Origin: Streptomyces sp. ERV7
Lineage (GTDB): Bacteria > Actinomycetota > Actinomycetes > Streptomycetales > Streptomycetaceae
Assembly: GCF_001653515.1 (NCBI RefSeq)
Contig: NZ_LYOY01000040.1
Span: 496,001-560,000 of the forward strand
Direction of reading: 5' to 3'
DNA length: 64,000 nucleotides
Part shown: positions 24,120-32,739 of the stretch, piece after piece
Numbering within the stretch: the stretch's first letter is position 1
Layout: every line of letters begins with the position of its first letter
The notes under the pieces: generated by a model
What the model was told of the DNA's origin: nothing
Database searches by the model: none
The model's input: only the letters and a program-made list of their open reading frames with translations
Translations under genes and position numbers: made by a program

Positions 24120-25226
24120 GTGGAGTTCAGGCTGTTGGGCACGGTGGGAATCGACACGGAGTCGGGCGGGCTGACGCTCGGCCCGCCCAAGCGGAGCAGT
24201 CTGCTGGCCGCCCTGCTGTTGCTGCCCAATCGGCCCGTCCCCGTCTCCGCCCTGGGCAAGGCACTGTGGGAGGGGGAGCCGCCGGTACGGGCACGCTCGG
24301 TCGTCCAGGGCCACATCTCCCACCTGCGCACTCTCATCGAGGCTTCGGGCGGCACCGCACACGGCGTGGACCTCGTCACCCACACCGGCGCGTATGAACT
24401 GCGCACGCCGGCGGCCAGGGTGGACAGCGCGCGGTTCAAGGAGCTGGTGCGGCGGGCCCGTACGCAGTCGGACGCCGCCGAGTCGGTGCGGCTGCTGCAC
24501 CAGGCACTGGCTCTGTGGCAGGGCCCCGCCCTGACCGGGACCACCGCCGGCCCCCTGCTTCTTGACGCGGCCCGCGCCCTGGAGGAGGAACGGGTCGGCG
24601 CGGTGGAGCAACTGGCCGACGCGTACGGCGCCTTGGAGCAGCACGGGCGGGCGGCGGCCGAGCTGGGGGCCGAGATCGCCGCGTATCCGCTGCGCGAGTC
24701 GCTGGCGGCGGCGCTGGTCCTGGCACTGCACCGGTCGGGCCAACGGGCGCAGGCCGTGGAGCGCTACCACCACACGCGGCGGCTGCTCTCCGAGGAGCTG
24801 GGCGTGTGCCCCGGACCTCGCCTCACCCAGGCCTTCGAAGAAGTGCTGCGCCCGGTCGACCGTCTCCCCGGGGGCCTCGGCCCCCGTAAGCCCCCTGGGT
24901 TGCCCCGGGGGGCTTTTTCGTTCCCCCGGGACCCCTTGGTTCATCTGCGGACCGTGGGTGGCTGGTCGCGCAGTTCCCCGCGCCCCTGGGTGGTCCGGCC
25001 TGTCCGGTGCTGGAGGAGCGGGCCCCGCAAGGGCGCGGGGAACCGCGCGACCAGCCCCCACCGGCTCGCAGGTCAACGCGAAAGCGGGGTGCAGGGGCCG
25101 CAGGCCCCGCAACGGGGGCCGGGGGCTAGCACTTGGGGGACGTGGGCGCCGGCTTCGTCAGGGCCGCCAGGGCCGTGGCCGCCTGCTGGGCCGGGTCCAG
25201 GGTCTGGAACGTCGAGCCCAGGATGA
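24120..25226 (+). CDS. SARP-family transcriptional activator, C-terminally cut
   Basis: GTG at 24120 preceded by AGGAGGAGG. OmpR-type DNA-binding domain at about residues 1-95 (MEFRLLGTVGIDTESGGLTL; SVVQGHISHLRTLIEASG), then a bacterial transcriptional activation domain at about 100-244 (ALALWQGPALTG; ERYHHTRRLLSEELGVCPGP). SARPs switch on antibiotic clusters; AfsR-type relatives continue into an NB-ARC domain. Homology ends at residue 244, where the second 93-bp repeat starts (24852). The remaining 124 codons are repeat and palindromic DNA read through to 25226 and overlap the next gene. Both essential domains seem complete, so it may still be active. Confidence 0.75.
   Translation: MEFRLLGTVGIDTESGGLTLGPPKRSSLLAALLLLPNRPVPVSALGKALWEGEPPVRARSVVQGHISHLRTLIEASGGTAHGVDLVTHTGAYELRTPAARVDSARFKELVRRARTQSDAAESVRLLHQALALWQGPALTGTTAGPLLLDAARALEEERVGAVEQLADAYGALEQHGRAAAELGAEIAAYPLRESLAAALVLALHRSGQRAQAVERYHHTRRLLSEELGVCPGPRLTQAFEEVLRPVDRLPGGLGPRKPPGLPRGAFSFPRDPLVHLRTVGGWSRSSPRPWVVRPVRCWRSGPRKGAGNRATSPHRLAGQRESGVQGPQAPQRGPGASTWGTWAPASSGPPGPWPPAGPGPGSGTSSPG
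24852..24944. repeat. 93-bp repeat, copy 2
   Basis: Perfect copy of 20199-20291, including the upp terminator. It interrupts the SARP gene at its left edge. The sequence from 24945 on is presumably the original downstream flank of upp. Confidence 0.93.
24960..25056. repeat. REP-like intergenic palindrome
   Basis: Arms GGCTGGTCGCGCAGTTCCCC (24960 on) and its partner ending GCGCGACCAGCC (25056) pair over 27 bp with one mismatch. The GGTTGCGCGGTTCCCCGCGCC type sequence is a familiar dispersed palindrome of Streptomyces genomes. Here the arms are separated by about 42 bp of unrelated sequence. Confidence 0.75.
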
Positions 25227-25761
25227 GGTCGACGTCCGGGGTCGTACGGGCGTCGACCTTCTGCGCCGCACCCTTCAGCTGCGTACCGAGGACGGAGAAC
25301 GCCCCCCGCGTAGCCCCGGGCGCACCCAGCAGTATCCCGTTCCCGGTGACCTTCTTGTCGTACTCCTCCGGCGCGTTCCCCACCTTGCCGATGGCGAAGC
25401 CGCGCTTCTTGAGTTCGTCGGCCGTCTCCTTGGCGAGACCGCCCCGCGGCGTCGCGTTGTAGACGTTCACCGTGATCTGGGCCGGTTTCGGAAGCGCGGC
25501 GGCCGCCGCGGGCGCGGTGGACGGCGACGCGCTCGGCGCGCAGTCGTGCTTCGCGCCCGCCGTCTCCTTCTTCGCGTCGTCCGACCCGCCGAAGACGTCG
25601 ATGAGCTGGATCGTCCCCCAGCCGATCAGACCGAGGGCCACGACGGCGGCGACCGCCGCGAGCAGGAGCCGGCCGCGTCGGCGGGGGCGGCGCATCCTCG
25701 GGTACTTGTCGCCCGTGATGCGGTACTTTCCGCCCATGCCGGGGGGAGTGAGCATGCTCAT
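25126..25761 (-). CDS. Membrane-anchored LytR C-terminal domain protein
   Basis: 211 aa. Cytoplasmic basic head, one transmembrane helix (LLLAAVAAVVALGLIGWGTI, about residues 32-52), an Ala/Pro-rich linker, and a LytR_C domain at about 95-190 (PAQITVNVYNATPRGGLAKE, TADELKKRGFAIGKVGNAPE). It lacks the LCP catalytic domain; such proteins are thought to work at the cell wall. MSMLTPPGM is the chosen start; MGGKYRITG further in is an alternative. Normal backbone neighbour of upp. Confidence 0.82.
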   Translation of the reverse strand: MSMLTPPGMGGKYRITGDKYPRMRRPRRRGRLLLAAVAAVVALGLIGWGTIQLIDVFGGSDDAKKETAGAKHDCAPSASPSTAPAAAAALPKPAQITVNVYNATPRGGLAKETADELKKRGFAIGKVGNAPEEYDKKVTGNGILLGAPGATRGAFSVLGTQLKGAAQKVDARTTPDVDLILGSTFQTLDPAQQAATALAALTKPAPTSPKC

Positions 25762-25920
25762 GTGCGCAGCGTAGTGCGGCCCGGTGGCGATGCCTACTAA
25801 ATGATCAATGGATGGCGCCCGTATGCGCGGTAAAGGGCCCGAAAGGATCAGTAAGGATCAGCCCGGACGGGGGTCCGGCGAGGGCCGGGACGGCGTCGTG
25901 CGGACGCCGACTGGAACTCC

Positions 25921-26217
25921 TCAGTCCATTTCCAGCACGCGCGCGTGCAGCACCTGGCGCTGCTGGAGCGCCGCGCGCACCGCGCGGTGCAGCCCGTCCT
26001 CCAGGTACAGATCGCCCTGCCACTTCACGACGTGGGCGAAGAGGTCGCCGTAGAACGTCGAGTCCTCCGCCAGGAGGGTCTCCAGGTCGAGCTGGCCCTT
26101 CGTGGTGACGAGCTGATCGAGCCGGACCGGGCGCGGCGCGACGTCCGCCCACTGCCGGGTGCTTTCCCGGCCGTGGTCGGGGTACGGCCGCCCGCTTCCG
26201 ATGCGCTTGAAGATCAC
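25921..26217 (-). CDS. Conserved small protein, often labelled VapB-family
   Basis: 98 aa: MIFKRIGSGRPYPDHGREST, LDLETLLAEDSTFYGDLFAH, VVKWQGDLYLEDGLHRAVRA, ALQQRQVLHARVLEMD. Homologues are common in actinobacteria and are automatically called VapB antitoxins. No toxin gene is adjacent, so a true toxin-antitoxin role is doubtful. Well conserved in length; function unknown. Confidence 0.7.
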   Translation of the reverse strand: MIFKRIGSGRPYPDHGRESTRQWADVAPRPVRLDQLVTTKGQLDLETLLAEDSTFYGDLFAHVVKWQGDLYLEDGLHRAVRAALQQRQVLHARVLEMD

Positions 26218-26392
26218 ACGGAAAGCCTACCGGGCAAGCGGCTCCGGGCGCAGCCATGGTGCGCGAGTGCGATCCTGGGCGGAGTGCCGCAAACCCGACA
26301 TTGGGGGCTCGCCATGACCGACAGCGACGAGACGCCGGGCGCGACGCCGGGTGTGGCGCCGGGGCGGACACGGAGTGAGGGAGGGGAGTGGT

Positions 26393-27856
26393 ATGGGGGC
26401 GGAGCAGATCCGGCGGTGGGAGTCGGGGGCGCTCGCGCACGCCGTCTCGGATCCCTTCGGGCAGGGGCCGCTGCCTTGGCTGCGCGGTGGGGAGCACTAC
26501 TTCGACGACACCGGGCACGTCGTGCCCTGGTACGTCGAGACCGCCCGGCCCGGCGTCGGGAACGCGCCCGGACCCCGTACCGCCGACGACGTACGGAAGC
26601 AGATCAAGGGGTTCACCTCCACCGGGGCCGTCGCGCCCGGTGAGGCGATCGACTTCCACATCACCGTCGATCCGCCGCAGCAGTTCTCCGTCGACATCTA
26701 CCGGATCGGGCATTACGGGGGGGACGGCGCCGCCCATGTCGCGACCAGCCCCCGGCTCGCCGGGATCGTGCAGCCCGCGCCGCTCGCCGCCAACCGGACC
26801 GTGTCCTGCCACCACTGGTGGCTCTCCTGGCGCTACCAGGTCCCCTCGTACGCCTCGATCGGCGCCTACGTGGCCGTGCTCACCACCGCCGACGGATACC
26901 GGTCGCACATCCCCTTCACCGTGCGCGACAGCCATCCGGCCGATCTGCTGCTGCTGCTCCCCGACATCACCTGGCAGGCCTACAACCTCTTCCCGGAGGA
27001 CGGCCGTACCGGCGCCTCGCTCTACCACGCGTGGGACGGGGACGGCCGGCTCCTCGGGGAGGAGGACGCCGCCATCACCGTCTCCTTCGACCGGCCGTAC
27101 GCGGGCGCGGGGCTGCCGCTGCACGTGGGGCACGCGTACGACTTCATCCGGTGGGCCGAGCGGTACGGATACGACCTGGCGTACGCCGACACCCGCGATC
27201 TGCACGCCGGGCGCGTCGACCCCACCCGCTACCGGGGACTCGTCTTCCCCGGCCACGACGAGTACTGGTCGGCCCCGATGCGCCGCACGGCCGAGCTCGC
27301 CCGGGAGTCCGGCACCTCGCTGGTGTTCCTCTCCGCCAACACGCTGTACTGGCAGATCGAGCTCGCCCCCTCGCCCTCCGGGATCCCCGACCGGCTGCTG
27401 ACCTGCCGCAAGCGGCGAGGGCCCGGACGGCCCGCGCTGTGGCGCGAAGTCGCCCGTCCCGAGCAGCAGTTGCTGGGGATCCAGTACGCGGGTCGGGTGC
27501 CCGAGCCGTCCCCGCTGGTCGTGCGGAACGCCAAGCACTGGCTCTGGGAGGCCACCGGCGCGGGCGAGGGCGACGAGATCGACGGGCTGGTGGCGGGCGA
27601 GGCCGACCGCTACTTCCCGCGTACCGCGCTCCCCGAGCACCAGGACCGCATCCTGCTCGCCCACTCGCCGTACCGCGACGGGGAGGGCGCGACCCGGCAC
27701 CAGGAGACCTCGCTCTACCGGGCCCCCTCCGGCGCGCTGGTCTTCGCCTCCGGCACCTTCGCCTGGTCCCCGGCGCTCGACCGGCCCGGCCACACCGACC
27801 CCCGCGTCCAGCGCGCCACGGCCAATCTCCTCGACCGGATCTGCAAGAGGGACTAG
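26393..27856 (+). CDS. N,N-dimethylformamidase large subunit-like protein
   Basis: 487 aa. ATG at 26393 with GAGGGGAG upstream. An N-terminal beta-rich part (GEAIDFHITVDPPQQFSVDI, YRIGHYGGDG) is followed by a central alpha/beta domain with LLLLLPDITWQAYNLFPEDG, LVFPGHDEYWSAPMRRTAEL and SLVFLSANTLYWQIELAPSP. Both pieces are typical of the DMFase beta-subunit-like family. The His/Asp/Glu cluster (GHDEYW) could bind metal. No small subunit is nearby, so the substrate is unlikely to be dimethylformamide itself. It precedes purC by 84 bp. Confidence 0.78.
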   Translation: MGAEQIRRWESGALAHAVSDPFGQGPLPWLRGGEHYFDDTGHVVPWYVETARPGVGNAPGPRTADDVRKQIKGFTSTGAVAPGEAIDFHITVDPPQQFSVDIYRIGHYGGDGAAHVATSPRLAGIVQPAPLAANRTVSCHHWWLSWRYQVPSYASIGAYVAVLTTADGYRSHIPFTVRDSHPADLLLLLPDITWQAYNLFPEDGRTGASLYHAWDGDGRLLGEEDAAITVSFDRPYAGAGLPLHVGHAYDFIRWAERYGYDLAYADTRDLHAGRVDPTRYRGLVFPGHDEYWSAPMRRTAELARESGTSLVFLSANTLYWQIELAPSPSGIPDRLLTCRKRRGPGRPALWREVARPEQQLLGIQYAGRVPEPSPLVVRNAKHWLWEATGAGEGDEIDGLVAGEADRYFPRTALPEHQDRILLAHSPYRDGEGATRHQETSLYRAPSGALVFASGTFAWSPALDRPGHTDPRVQRATANLLDRICKRD

Positions 27857-27940
27857 CGGCGGGAACAACCCCCTGCGACGGGTACCCGTCGCGTGCGAGA
27901 GAATCGGAAGTGCTCCTGGATCAATCTACGCGGAGGAACC

Positions 27941-28852
27941 GTGTCCGGATTTGTAGAAAAGCCCGAGCCGATTCAGGTCCCGGGCCTGACCCACCTCCAC
28001 ACGGGCAAGGTGCGCGACCTCTACCAGAACGAGGACGGCGACCTGGTGATGGTCGCCAGCGACCGGATGTCCGCGTACGACTGGGTGCTGCCGACCGAGA
28101 TCCCCGACAAGGGCCGGGTGCTCACCCAGCTCTCGCTGTGGTGGTTCGACCGGCTGGCCGACCTCGTCCCCCACCATGTGCTCTCCACCGACCTCCCCGA
28201 GGGCGCCCCCGCCGACTGGGCCGGGCGCACGCTCGTCTGCAAGTCGCTGCGGATGGTCCCGGTCGAGTGCGTGGCGCGCGGCTACCTCACCGGCTCCGGG
28301 CTCGTCGAGTACGACGAGTCGCGCACGGTCTGCGGGCTCGCCCTGCCCGAGGGGCTCAGCAACGGCTCCGAGCTGCCCGCGCCGATCTTCACGCCCGCCA
28401 CCAAGGCGGCCGTCGGCGACCACGACGAGAACGTGTCGTACGAGGAGGTCGCCCGCCAGGTCGGCGCGGAGACCGCCGCGCTGCTGCGCCAGACGACCCT
28501 CGCCGTCTACGGCCGCGCCCGCGACATCGCCCGCGAGCGCGGGATCGTCCTCGCGGACACCAAGTTCGAGTTCGGCTTCGAGACCGTGGACGGCGAGGAG
28601 CGGCTGGTCCTGGCCGACGAGGTCCTCACGCCCGACTCCTCGCGCTTCTGGCCCGCCGAGACCTGGGAGCCGGGCCGCGCCCAGCCGTCGTACGACAAGC
28701 AGTACGTGCGGGACTGGCTGACCTCCGCCGCCTCCGGCTGGGACCGCCACGGCGAGCTGCCGCCGCCCCCGCTGCCGCAGGACGTCGTGGACGCCACCCG
28801 GGCCAAGTACCTGGAGGCGTACGAGCAGCTGACCGGCATCAGCTGGAGCTGA
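27941..28852 (+). CDS. purC: SAICAR synthetase (PurC)
   Basis: 303 aa. Purine step: CAIR + aspartate + ATP gives SAICAR. Signature motifs: HLHTGKVRDLYQN (about residue 20), VASDRMSAYDWVLPTEIPDK (about 37), VECVARGYLTGSG (about 110) and LADTKFEFGFE (about 205). The GTG at 27941 is chosen for GGAGG (27932-27936); the upstream GTG would lack this. Followed by a strong hairpin. The other pur genes start 5 kb downstream. Confidence 0.95.
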   Translation: MSGFVEKPEPIQVPGLTHLHTGKVRDLYQNEDGDLVMVASDRMSAYDWVLPTEIPDKGRVLTQLSLWWFDRLADLVPHHVLSTDLPEGAPADWAGRTLVCKSLRMVPVECVARGYLTGSGLVEYDESRTVCGLALPEGLSNGSELPAPIFTPATKAAVGDHDENVSYEEVARQVGAETAALLRQTTLAVYGRARDIARERGIVLADTKFEFGFETVDGEERLVLADEVLTPDSSRFWPAETWEPGRAQPSYDKQYVRDWLTSAASGWDRHGELPPPPLPQDVVDATRAKYLEAYEQLTGISWS

Positions 28853-28875
28853 GCGCCCGTCCTTGAACGCACGAA

Positions 28876-28907
28876 GAAGCCCCCCGGTCACCAGACCGGG
28901 GGGCTTC
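28876..28907. terminator. Bidirectional terminator between purC and tRNA-Gly
   Basis: 14-bp perfect stem (28876-28889 with 28894-28907) and loop ACCA. Almost the same hairpin follows the second tRNA-Gly at 32740-32771. Confidence 0.85.
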
Positions 28908-28915
28908 TCTCACTG

Positions 28916-28988
28916 AGCGGACGACGAGATTCGAACTCGCGACCCTCACCTTGGCAAGGTGATGCTCTACCAACTGAGCCACGTCCGC
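28916..28988 (-). tRNA. tRNA-Gly(GCC), copy 1
   Basis: 73 nt. Acceptor GCGGACG/CGTCCGC, anticodon loop TTGCCAA (GCC), canonical D loop (AGTTGGTA) and T loop (GTTCGAATC). Identical to 32780-32852. Confidence 0.96.
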
Positions 28989-29010
28989 ATGCGCCGTAGC
29001 GCGGAGCCAA

Positions 29011-29652
29011 CTATACCCAACCCCGGCGGCGTGCGAGACGCACCGCCGTATGACGGTTCTCCGCACCCAGCTTCGAGGCGGCCGAGGAGAGGTAGTTCCG
29101 GACCGTCCCCTGGGAGAGTCCGGCCCGCTCCGCGATCTCCGCGACCGGTGCCCCGTCGGCCGCGAGCTCCAGGACCTCCGCCTCCCGGGCGGTCAGCGGG
29201 GAGTCCCCGGCGGAGATCGCGTCGGCCGCCAACTCCGGGTCCACATAGCGGTTTCCCGCATGTACGGAGCGGATGATCTCGGCGAGCCGCTGGGCGCTCA
29301 CCGTCTTCGGTACGAAGCCGCGCACCCCCGCCGCGAGCGCCCGCTTGAGGTGGCCGGGCCGCCCGTGGCTGGTCACGATCATGGTTCGGCAGTCGGGCAG
29401 TTCGGCGCGCAGGGATGTGGCGACAGTCACACCGTCCGCCCCCGGCATCTCCAGGTCCAGGACGGCCACATCGGGCCGGTGCGCCCGCGCCATCGCCAGC
29501 GCCTCGGGCCCGGACGCGGCCTCGGCGACGACCGTCAGATCGTCCTCCAGGCCGAGCAGCGCGGCGAGCGCGCCCCGGATCAGATGCTCGTCGTCGGCGA
29601 GCAGGACGCGTACGGGCGCCGTGCCGGGCTTCGCGCTGTCGGATGTCGTCAT
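29011..29652 (-). CDS. NarL/LuxR-type response regulator
   Basis: 213 aa. Receiver at about residues 15-130: acidic LLADDEHL, phospho-acceptor Asp in VAVLDLEMPG, Thr/Ser in MIVTSHG, Lys in GFVPKTV. LuxR-type DNA-binding domain at about 148-210 (LTAREAEVLELAADGAPVAE, IAERAGLSQGTVRNYLSSAA). The ATG overlaps the kinase stop codon (ATGA), so it is the last gene of a four-gene operon and probably controls the transporter in it. Confidence 0.92.
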   Translation of the reverse strand: MTTSDSAKPGTAPVRVLLADDEHLIRGALAALLGLEDDLTVVAEAASGPEALAMARAHRPDVAVLDLEMPGADGVTVATSLRAELPDCRTMIVTSHGRPGHLKRALAAGVRGFVPKTVSAQRLAEIIRSVHAGNRYVDPELAADAISAGDSPLTAREAEVLELAADGAPVAEIAERAGLSQGTVRNYLSSAASKLGAENRHTAVRLARRRGWV

Positions 29653-30899
29653 ACGGGGATCTCCTCGCCCAGTTCCGCCGCGCTGCGCAGCGGCACGGTC
29701 GCCGTCAGCAGGAAGCACTCGCCCGTGCGGGCCGCCGCCAGCGTGCCGCCCATCGGGGCGAGCCGTTCGCGCAGACCCGCCAGGCCCGAGCCGGGGGCGG
29801 CGGGGGCCAGGTCGGGGACGCCGTCGTTCTCCACGACCAGGGTGACGGCCGGGCCGTCGGCGGCGAGCCGGATCGCGCAGCGGCGCGCGTTGCCGTGCCG
29901 CAGCACATTGGTGGCGGCCTCGCGCACCACCCAGCCGAGCGCCGACTGCACCCCGGCGGGGAGCCCGGCCGCCGTGCCGGTGACCGCGCAGTCGATCCCG
30001 GCGGCCTCCAACACGCCCCGGGCGCCGTCGAGTTCGACCCCCAGGTCCGCCTCGCGGTATCCGCGCACCACTTCCCGTACCTCTCGTTGCGACTCCCGCG
30101 CGATGCGCTGGACCTCGACCATCTGGGCCACCGCCTCCGGCCGGCCGCGCTCGGCCAGCTGTACGGCGAGCTCGCTCTTGAGGGCGATCACCGCGAGGTT
30201 GCGGCCGAGCACGTCGTGCATGTCCCGCCCGAAGCGCAGCCGTTCCTCGGCGACGGCGAGCCGCGCCTGGACGTCCCTGGCCTCCTCGGCCTGCCACATG
30301 TTGCGCAGCCCCCAGGCACCGGGCCGGACCGTGACCAGCATCAGGGCGCCCGCCGCCACCACCATCGGCAGCGGCGCGACGAGCTCCATGCCCCGCACCC
30401 CGGCGGCCGCGAAGAAGGCGACGACCAGGGCCGCGTACCCCAGGCAGTGCAGCAGGAACCGGCGGACCGGGACCAGCAGCGCGTACAGGATCATCAGCGG
30501 GACCGGCAGATCGATCAGGAGCAGCGGGAACACCTGGCGCGAGTCCGTCACGGTGACCGCCGCGAGCAGCGCCGTGCCGACGCCGAGCAGCACGGCCGGG
30601 GCCATCAGGAGGCGGCGGGGGAAGACGCCGTGGCCGAGGTAGTCGTCGTAGGCGGGGCCGATGCGGCGGGTGCCCACCGCGCACTGGGTGATGTTCACCG
30701 CGAGCAGCGCCACACCGAGGGCGGTGCTCGTCGCGCTCCGGGGGCCGGCCGCGAGCATCGGCAGGCCGCCCCAGGTGGCCATGAAGAACCAGAGCATCGT
30801 CTTCATGGTGTTGCGCGTGTACAGGTCCATCTTCTGGATCCTGCTGCGCTCCTGCCAGCGCCGTCGCCAGCCGCCGATCCGGCGTATCCGACCGAGCAC
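29649..30899 (-). CDS. Sensor histidine kinase (HisKA_3 type)
   Basis: 416 aa from the GTG at 30899, the only plausible start since the frame before it has no initiator near. Five or six transmembrane helices at about residues 30-190 (TMLWFFMATWGGLPMLAA; LLMAPAVLLGVGTALLAAVT). Dimerisation/phosphorylation box RFGRDMHDVLGRNLAVIALK with the phospho-His, N-box VREAATNVLRHGNA and G-box GSGLAGLRERLAPMGG. The organisation resembles LiaS/DesK kinases, which often sense membrane stress together with an ABC transporter. Confidence 0.9.
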   Translation of the reverse strand: MLGRIRRIGGWRRRWQERSRIQKMDLYTRNTMKTMLWFFMATWGGLPMLAAGPRSATSTALGVALLAVNITQCAVGTRRIGPAYDDYLGHGVFPRRLLMAPAVLLGVGTALLAAVTVTDSRQVFPLLLIDLPVPLMILYALLVPVRRFLLHCLGYAALVVAFFAAAGVRGMELVAPLPMVVAAGALMLVTVRPGAWGLRNMWQAEEARDVQARLAVAEERLRFGRDMHDVLGRNLAVIALKSELAVQLAERGRPEAVAQMVEVQRIARESQREVREVVRGYREADLGVELDGARGVLEAAGIDCAVTGTAAGLPAGVQSALGWVVREAATNVLRHGNARRCAIRLAADGPAVTLVVENDGVPDLAPAAPGSGLAGLRERLAPMGGTLAAARTGECFLLTATVPLRSAAELGEEIPV

Positions 30900-30916
30900 C
30901 CTCTCATCCCCCCGTG

Positions 30917-31726
30917 TCAGCGCCGCGGTTCCCAGCGGAACCGCTTGCGTACAGCAAACACGCCGAGCAGCGTCCAGGCCACCGCCGTGGCGAGGTGGCC
31001 GAGCACCTCGCCGGACTCCAGCGCGCCGGTCCAGCCGCCCCTGATCAGGGCGATCGCCGGGGAGAGCGGCAGCAGTTCGCAGACCCGCGCCATCGCGTCG
31101 GGCATGACGTCCAGCGGTACGACCATGCCGGAGCCCACCATCGACAGGAGCAGCATCGGCATCACCGAGATCTGCGCGCCCTCCGCGGACCGTGTGAAGG
31201 CCGCGGTCGCCGCCGCCAGTACGCACATCAGCAGCATGCCGAGCAGCAGCCCGGCGACCGCGAGCCACACCGCGCGGGGCGCGGCGACGTCCAGGACCAC
31301 CGTGCAGCCGGCCGCGAGCAGCAGGCACTGCACCAGCGCCAGCGTGACCGCCGGGAGCGAGGCCCCGGCCAGGATCTCCAGGTCCCGCAGCTCGCCGGTG
31401 CGCAGCCGCTTCAGGACGAGCTCCTCACGGCGTACGACGAAGACGCCGACCAGCGCCGAGTAGACGGCGAAGAGCAGGACGTAGCCGAGCGAGCCGGGCA
31501 GCAGGACCGTGCCGACGGTCAGTCCGCTCTCCTTGAGGTCCATGCCGTCGACGGCCGAGCTCATGGAGAAGGTGAGCATCGCGGGCAGCACCAGCGCGGT
31601 GAACATCGCCGCCTTGTTGCGGCCGAGCAGGGTGAGTTCGGCGCGGGCGAGCGAGCGCATCCGGGAGGCGGGGGTGCTCACGGGGGGTGCGGAGACAGCC
31701 GGCCGTGCCAGGTCCGTGGTGCTCAT
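30917..31726 (-). CDS. ABC-2 type transporter permease
   Basis: 269 aa with six predicted membrane helices (FTALVLPAMLTFSMSSAVDG; LGYVLLFAVYSALVGVFVVR; VTLALVQCLLLAAGCTVVLD; AVWLAVAGLLLGMLLMCVLA; PMLLLSMVGSGMVVPLDVMP; GHLATAVAWTLLGVFAVRKR). ATG overlaps the ATPase stop codon (ATGA). Exporter subunit, probably for a lipid-like compound, drug or peptide; the substrate cannot be read. Confidence 0.88.
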   Translation of the reverse strand: MSTTDLARPAVSAPPVSTPASRMRSLARAELTLLGRNKAAMFTALVLPAMLTFSMSSAVDGMDLKESGLTVGTVLLPGSLGYVLLFAVYSALVGVFVVRREELVLKRLRTGELRDLEILAGASLPAVTLALVQCLLLAAGCTVVLDVAAPRAVWLAVAGLLLGMLLMCVLAAATAAFTRSAEGAQISVMPMLLLSMVGSGMVVPLDVMPDAMARVCELLPLSPAIALIRGGWTGALESGEVLGHLATAVAWTLLGVFAVRKRFRWEPRR

Positions 31727-32646
31727 CGGGTCGACTCCTGTTCCCGGGCGATGTGCAGGAAGGCCTCTTCGAGGGAGGCCGCGCGGATGTCGAGGCCGCG
31801 CAGCTCGACCCGGCTGTCCCGGGCCCACAGCAGCAGCTCGGTGGCGGCGTGCTGGAGCGCGGTCGTCTTCAGCTGTACGGTCCGGCCCTCTGTTCGGTGG
31901 CTGCTGACGCCGAGCCGGCCGAGCGGCGGGAGATCGCCCAGGTGGTAGCCGTCGGGCAGCTCGAAGGAGAGGTGCGAGGGCTGGGCGGCGACCACCTCGT
32001 CCACGCGCCCGGCGGCGGCGATGCGCCCCTCGTGGAGGATGGCGAGCCGCTCGGCGAGCGCCTCGGCCTCCTCCAGGTAGTGGGTGGTCAGCAGCACGGT
32101 GGTGCCCGCGTCCCGCAGTTCGCGGACCAGCTCCCAGGTGGTGTGGCGGCCCTCCGCGTCCAGGCCGGTGGTCGGCTCGTCGAGGAAGAGCACCTCGGGC
32201 CGGGCGAGCAGGGCGAGGGCCAGGTCGAGCCGCCGCTTCTCACCGCCGGACAGCTGCTTGACGCGTACGTCCGCGCGCCGGGCGAGCCCGACCAGCTCCA
32301 GCGCCTCGCCCACCGGCCGGGCACCGGTGGTGCACCCCGCCCACATCCGTACGGTCTCGGCCACCGTCAGCTCGGACGGGAAGCCGCCCTCCTGGAGCAT
32401 CACACCGGTGCGGGGGCGCACGGCGGCGCGCTCGGTGTACGGGTCGTGGCCGAGCACCCGGACGGATCCGGCGCTCGGCGGGGCGAGGCCTTCGAGCAGC
32501 TCGACGGTGGACGTCTTGCCCGCGCCGTTGGTGCCGAGCAGCGCGAAGAGCTCGCCGCGCGCCACGGAGAAGGAGATTCCACGAACGGCCTCGAAGCCCC
32601 CGGCGTAGGTGCGCCGCAGCTCCTCGACCTCGATCACATCTGGCAT
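31723..32646 (-). CDS. ABC transporter ATP-binding protein (drug-export type)
   Basis: 307 aa. Walker A LLGTNGAGKTSTVELLEGL (about 40), Q-loop GVMLQEGG, signature LSGGEKRRLDLALALLARPE (about 135), Walker B VLFLDEPTTGLD (about 160), H-loop TTHYLEEAEAL. DrrA-like C-terminal extension. First gene of the operon ATPase-permease-kinase-regulator, with TSS presumably between 32647 and 32739. Confidence 0.93.
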   Translation of the reverse strand: MPDVIEVEELRRTYAGGFEAVRGISFSVARGELFALLGTNGAGKTSTVELLEGLAPPSAGSVRVLGHDPYTERAAVRPRTGVMLQEGGFPSELTVAETVRMWAGCTTGARPVGEALELVGLARRADVRVKQLSGGEKRRLDLALALLARPEVLFLDEPTTGLDAEGRHTTWELVRELRDAGTTVLLTTHYLEEAEALAERLAILHEGRIAAAGRVDEVVAAQPSHLSFELPDGYHLGDLPPLGRLGVSSHRTEGRTVQLKTTALQHAATELLLWARDSRVELRGLDIRAASLEEAFLHIAREQESTR

Positions 32647-32739
32647 GCGTCCAGCGTTCCGCGGGAGCGGGGCCGGGGGCAGTGCGCGGTGTCACCGGCT
32701 GCCATGACAAATGTCAGCGGGGGTGTCCCGGGATACGAA

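Noticed and set aside
25921..26217. Toxin-antitoxin module suggested by the VapB-family label
   Set aside because: No PIN-domain toxin or other small partner gene is adjacent, and the protein lacks a recognisable ribbon-helix-helix or AbrB start.
28839..29066. Short proteins reading VAQLVEHHLAKVRVASSNLV at 28839-29066 and 32634-32846
   Set aside because: These are translations of the tRNA-Gly genes themselves, a common false ORF in Streptomyces annotation.
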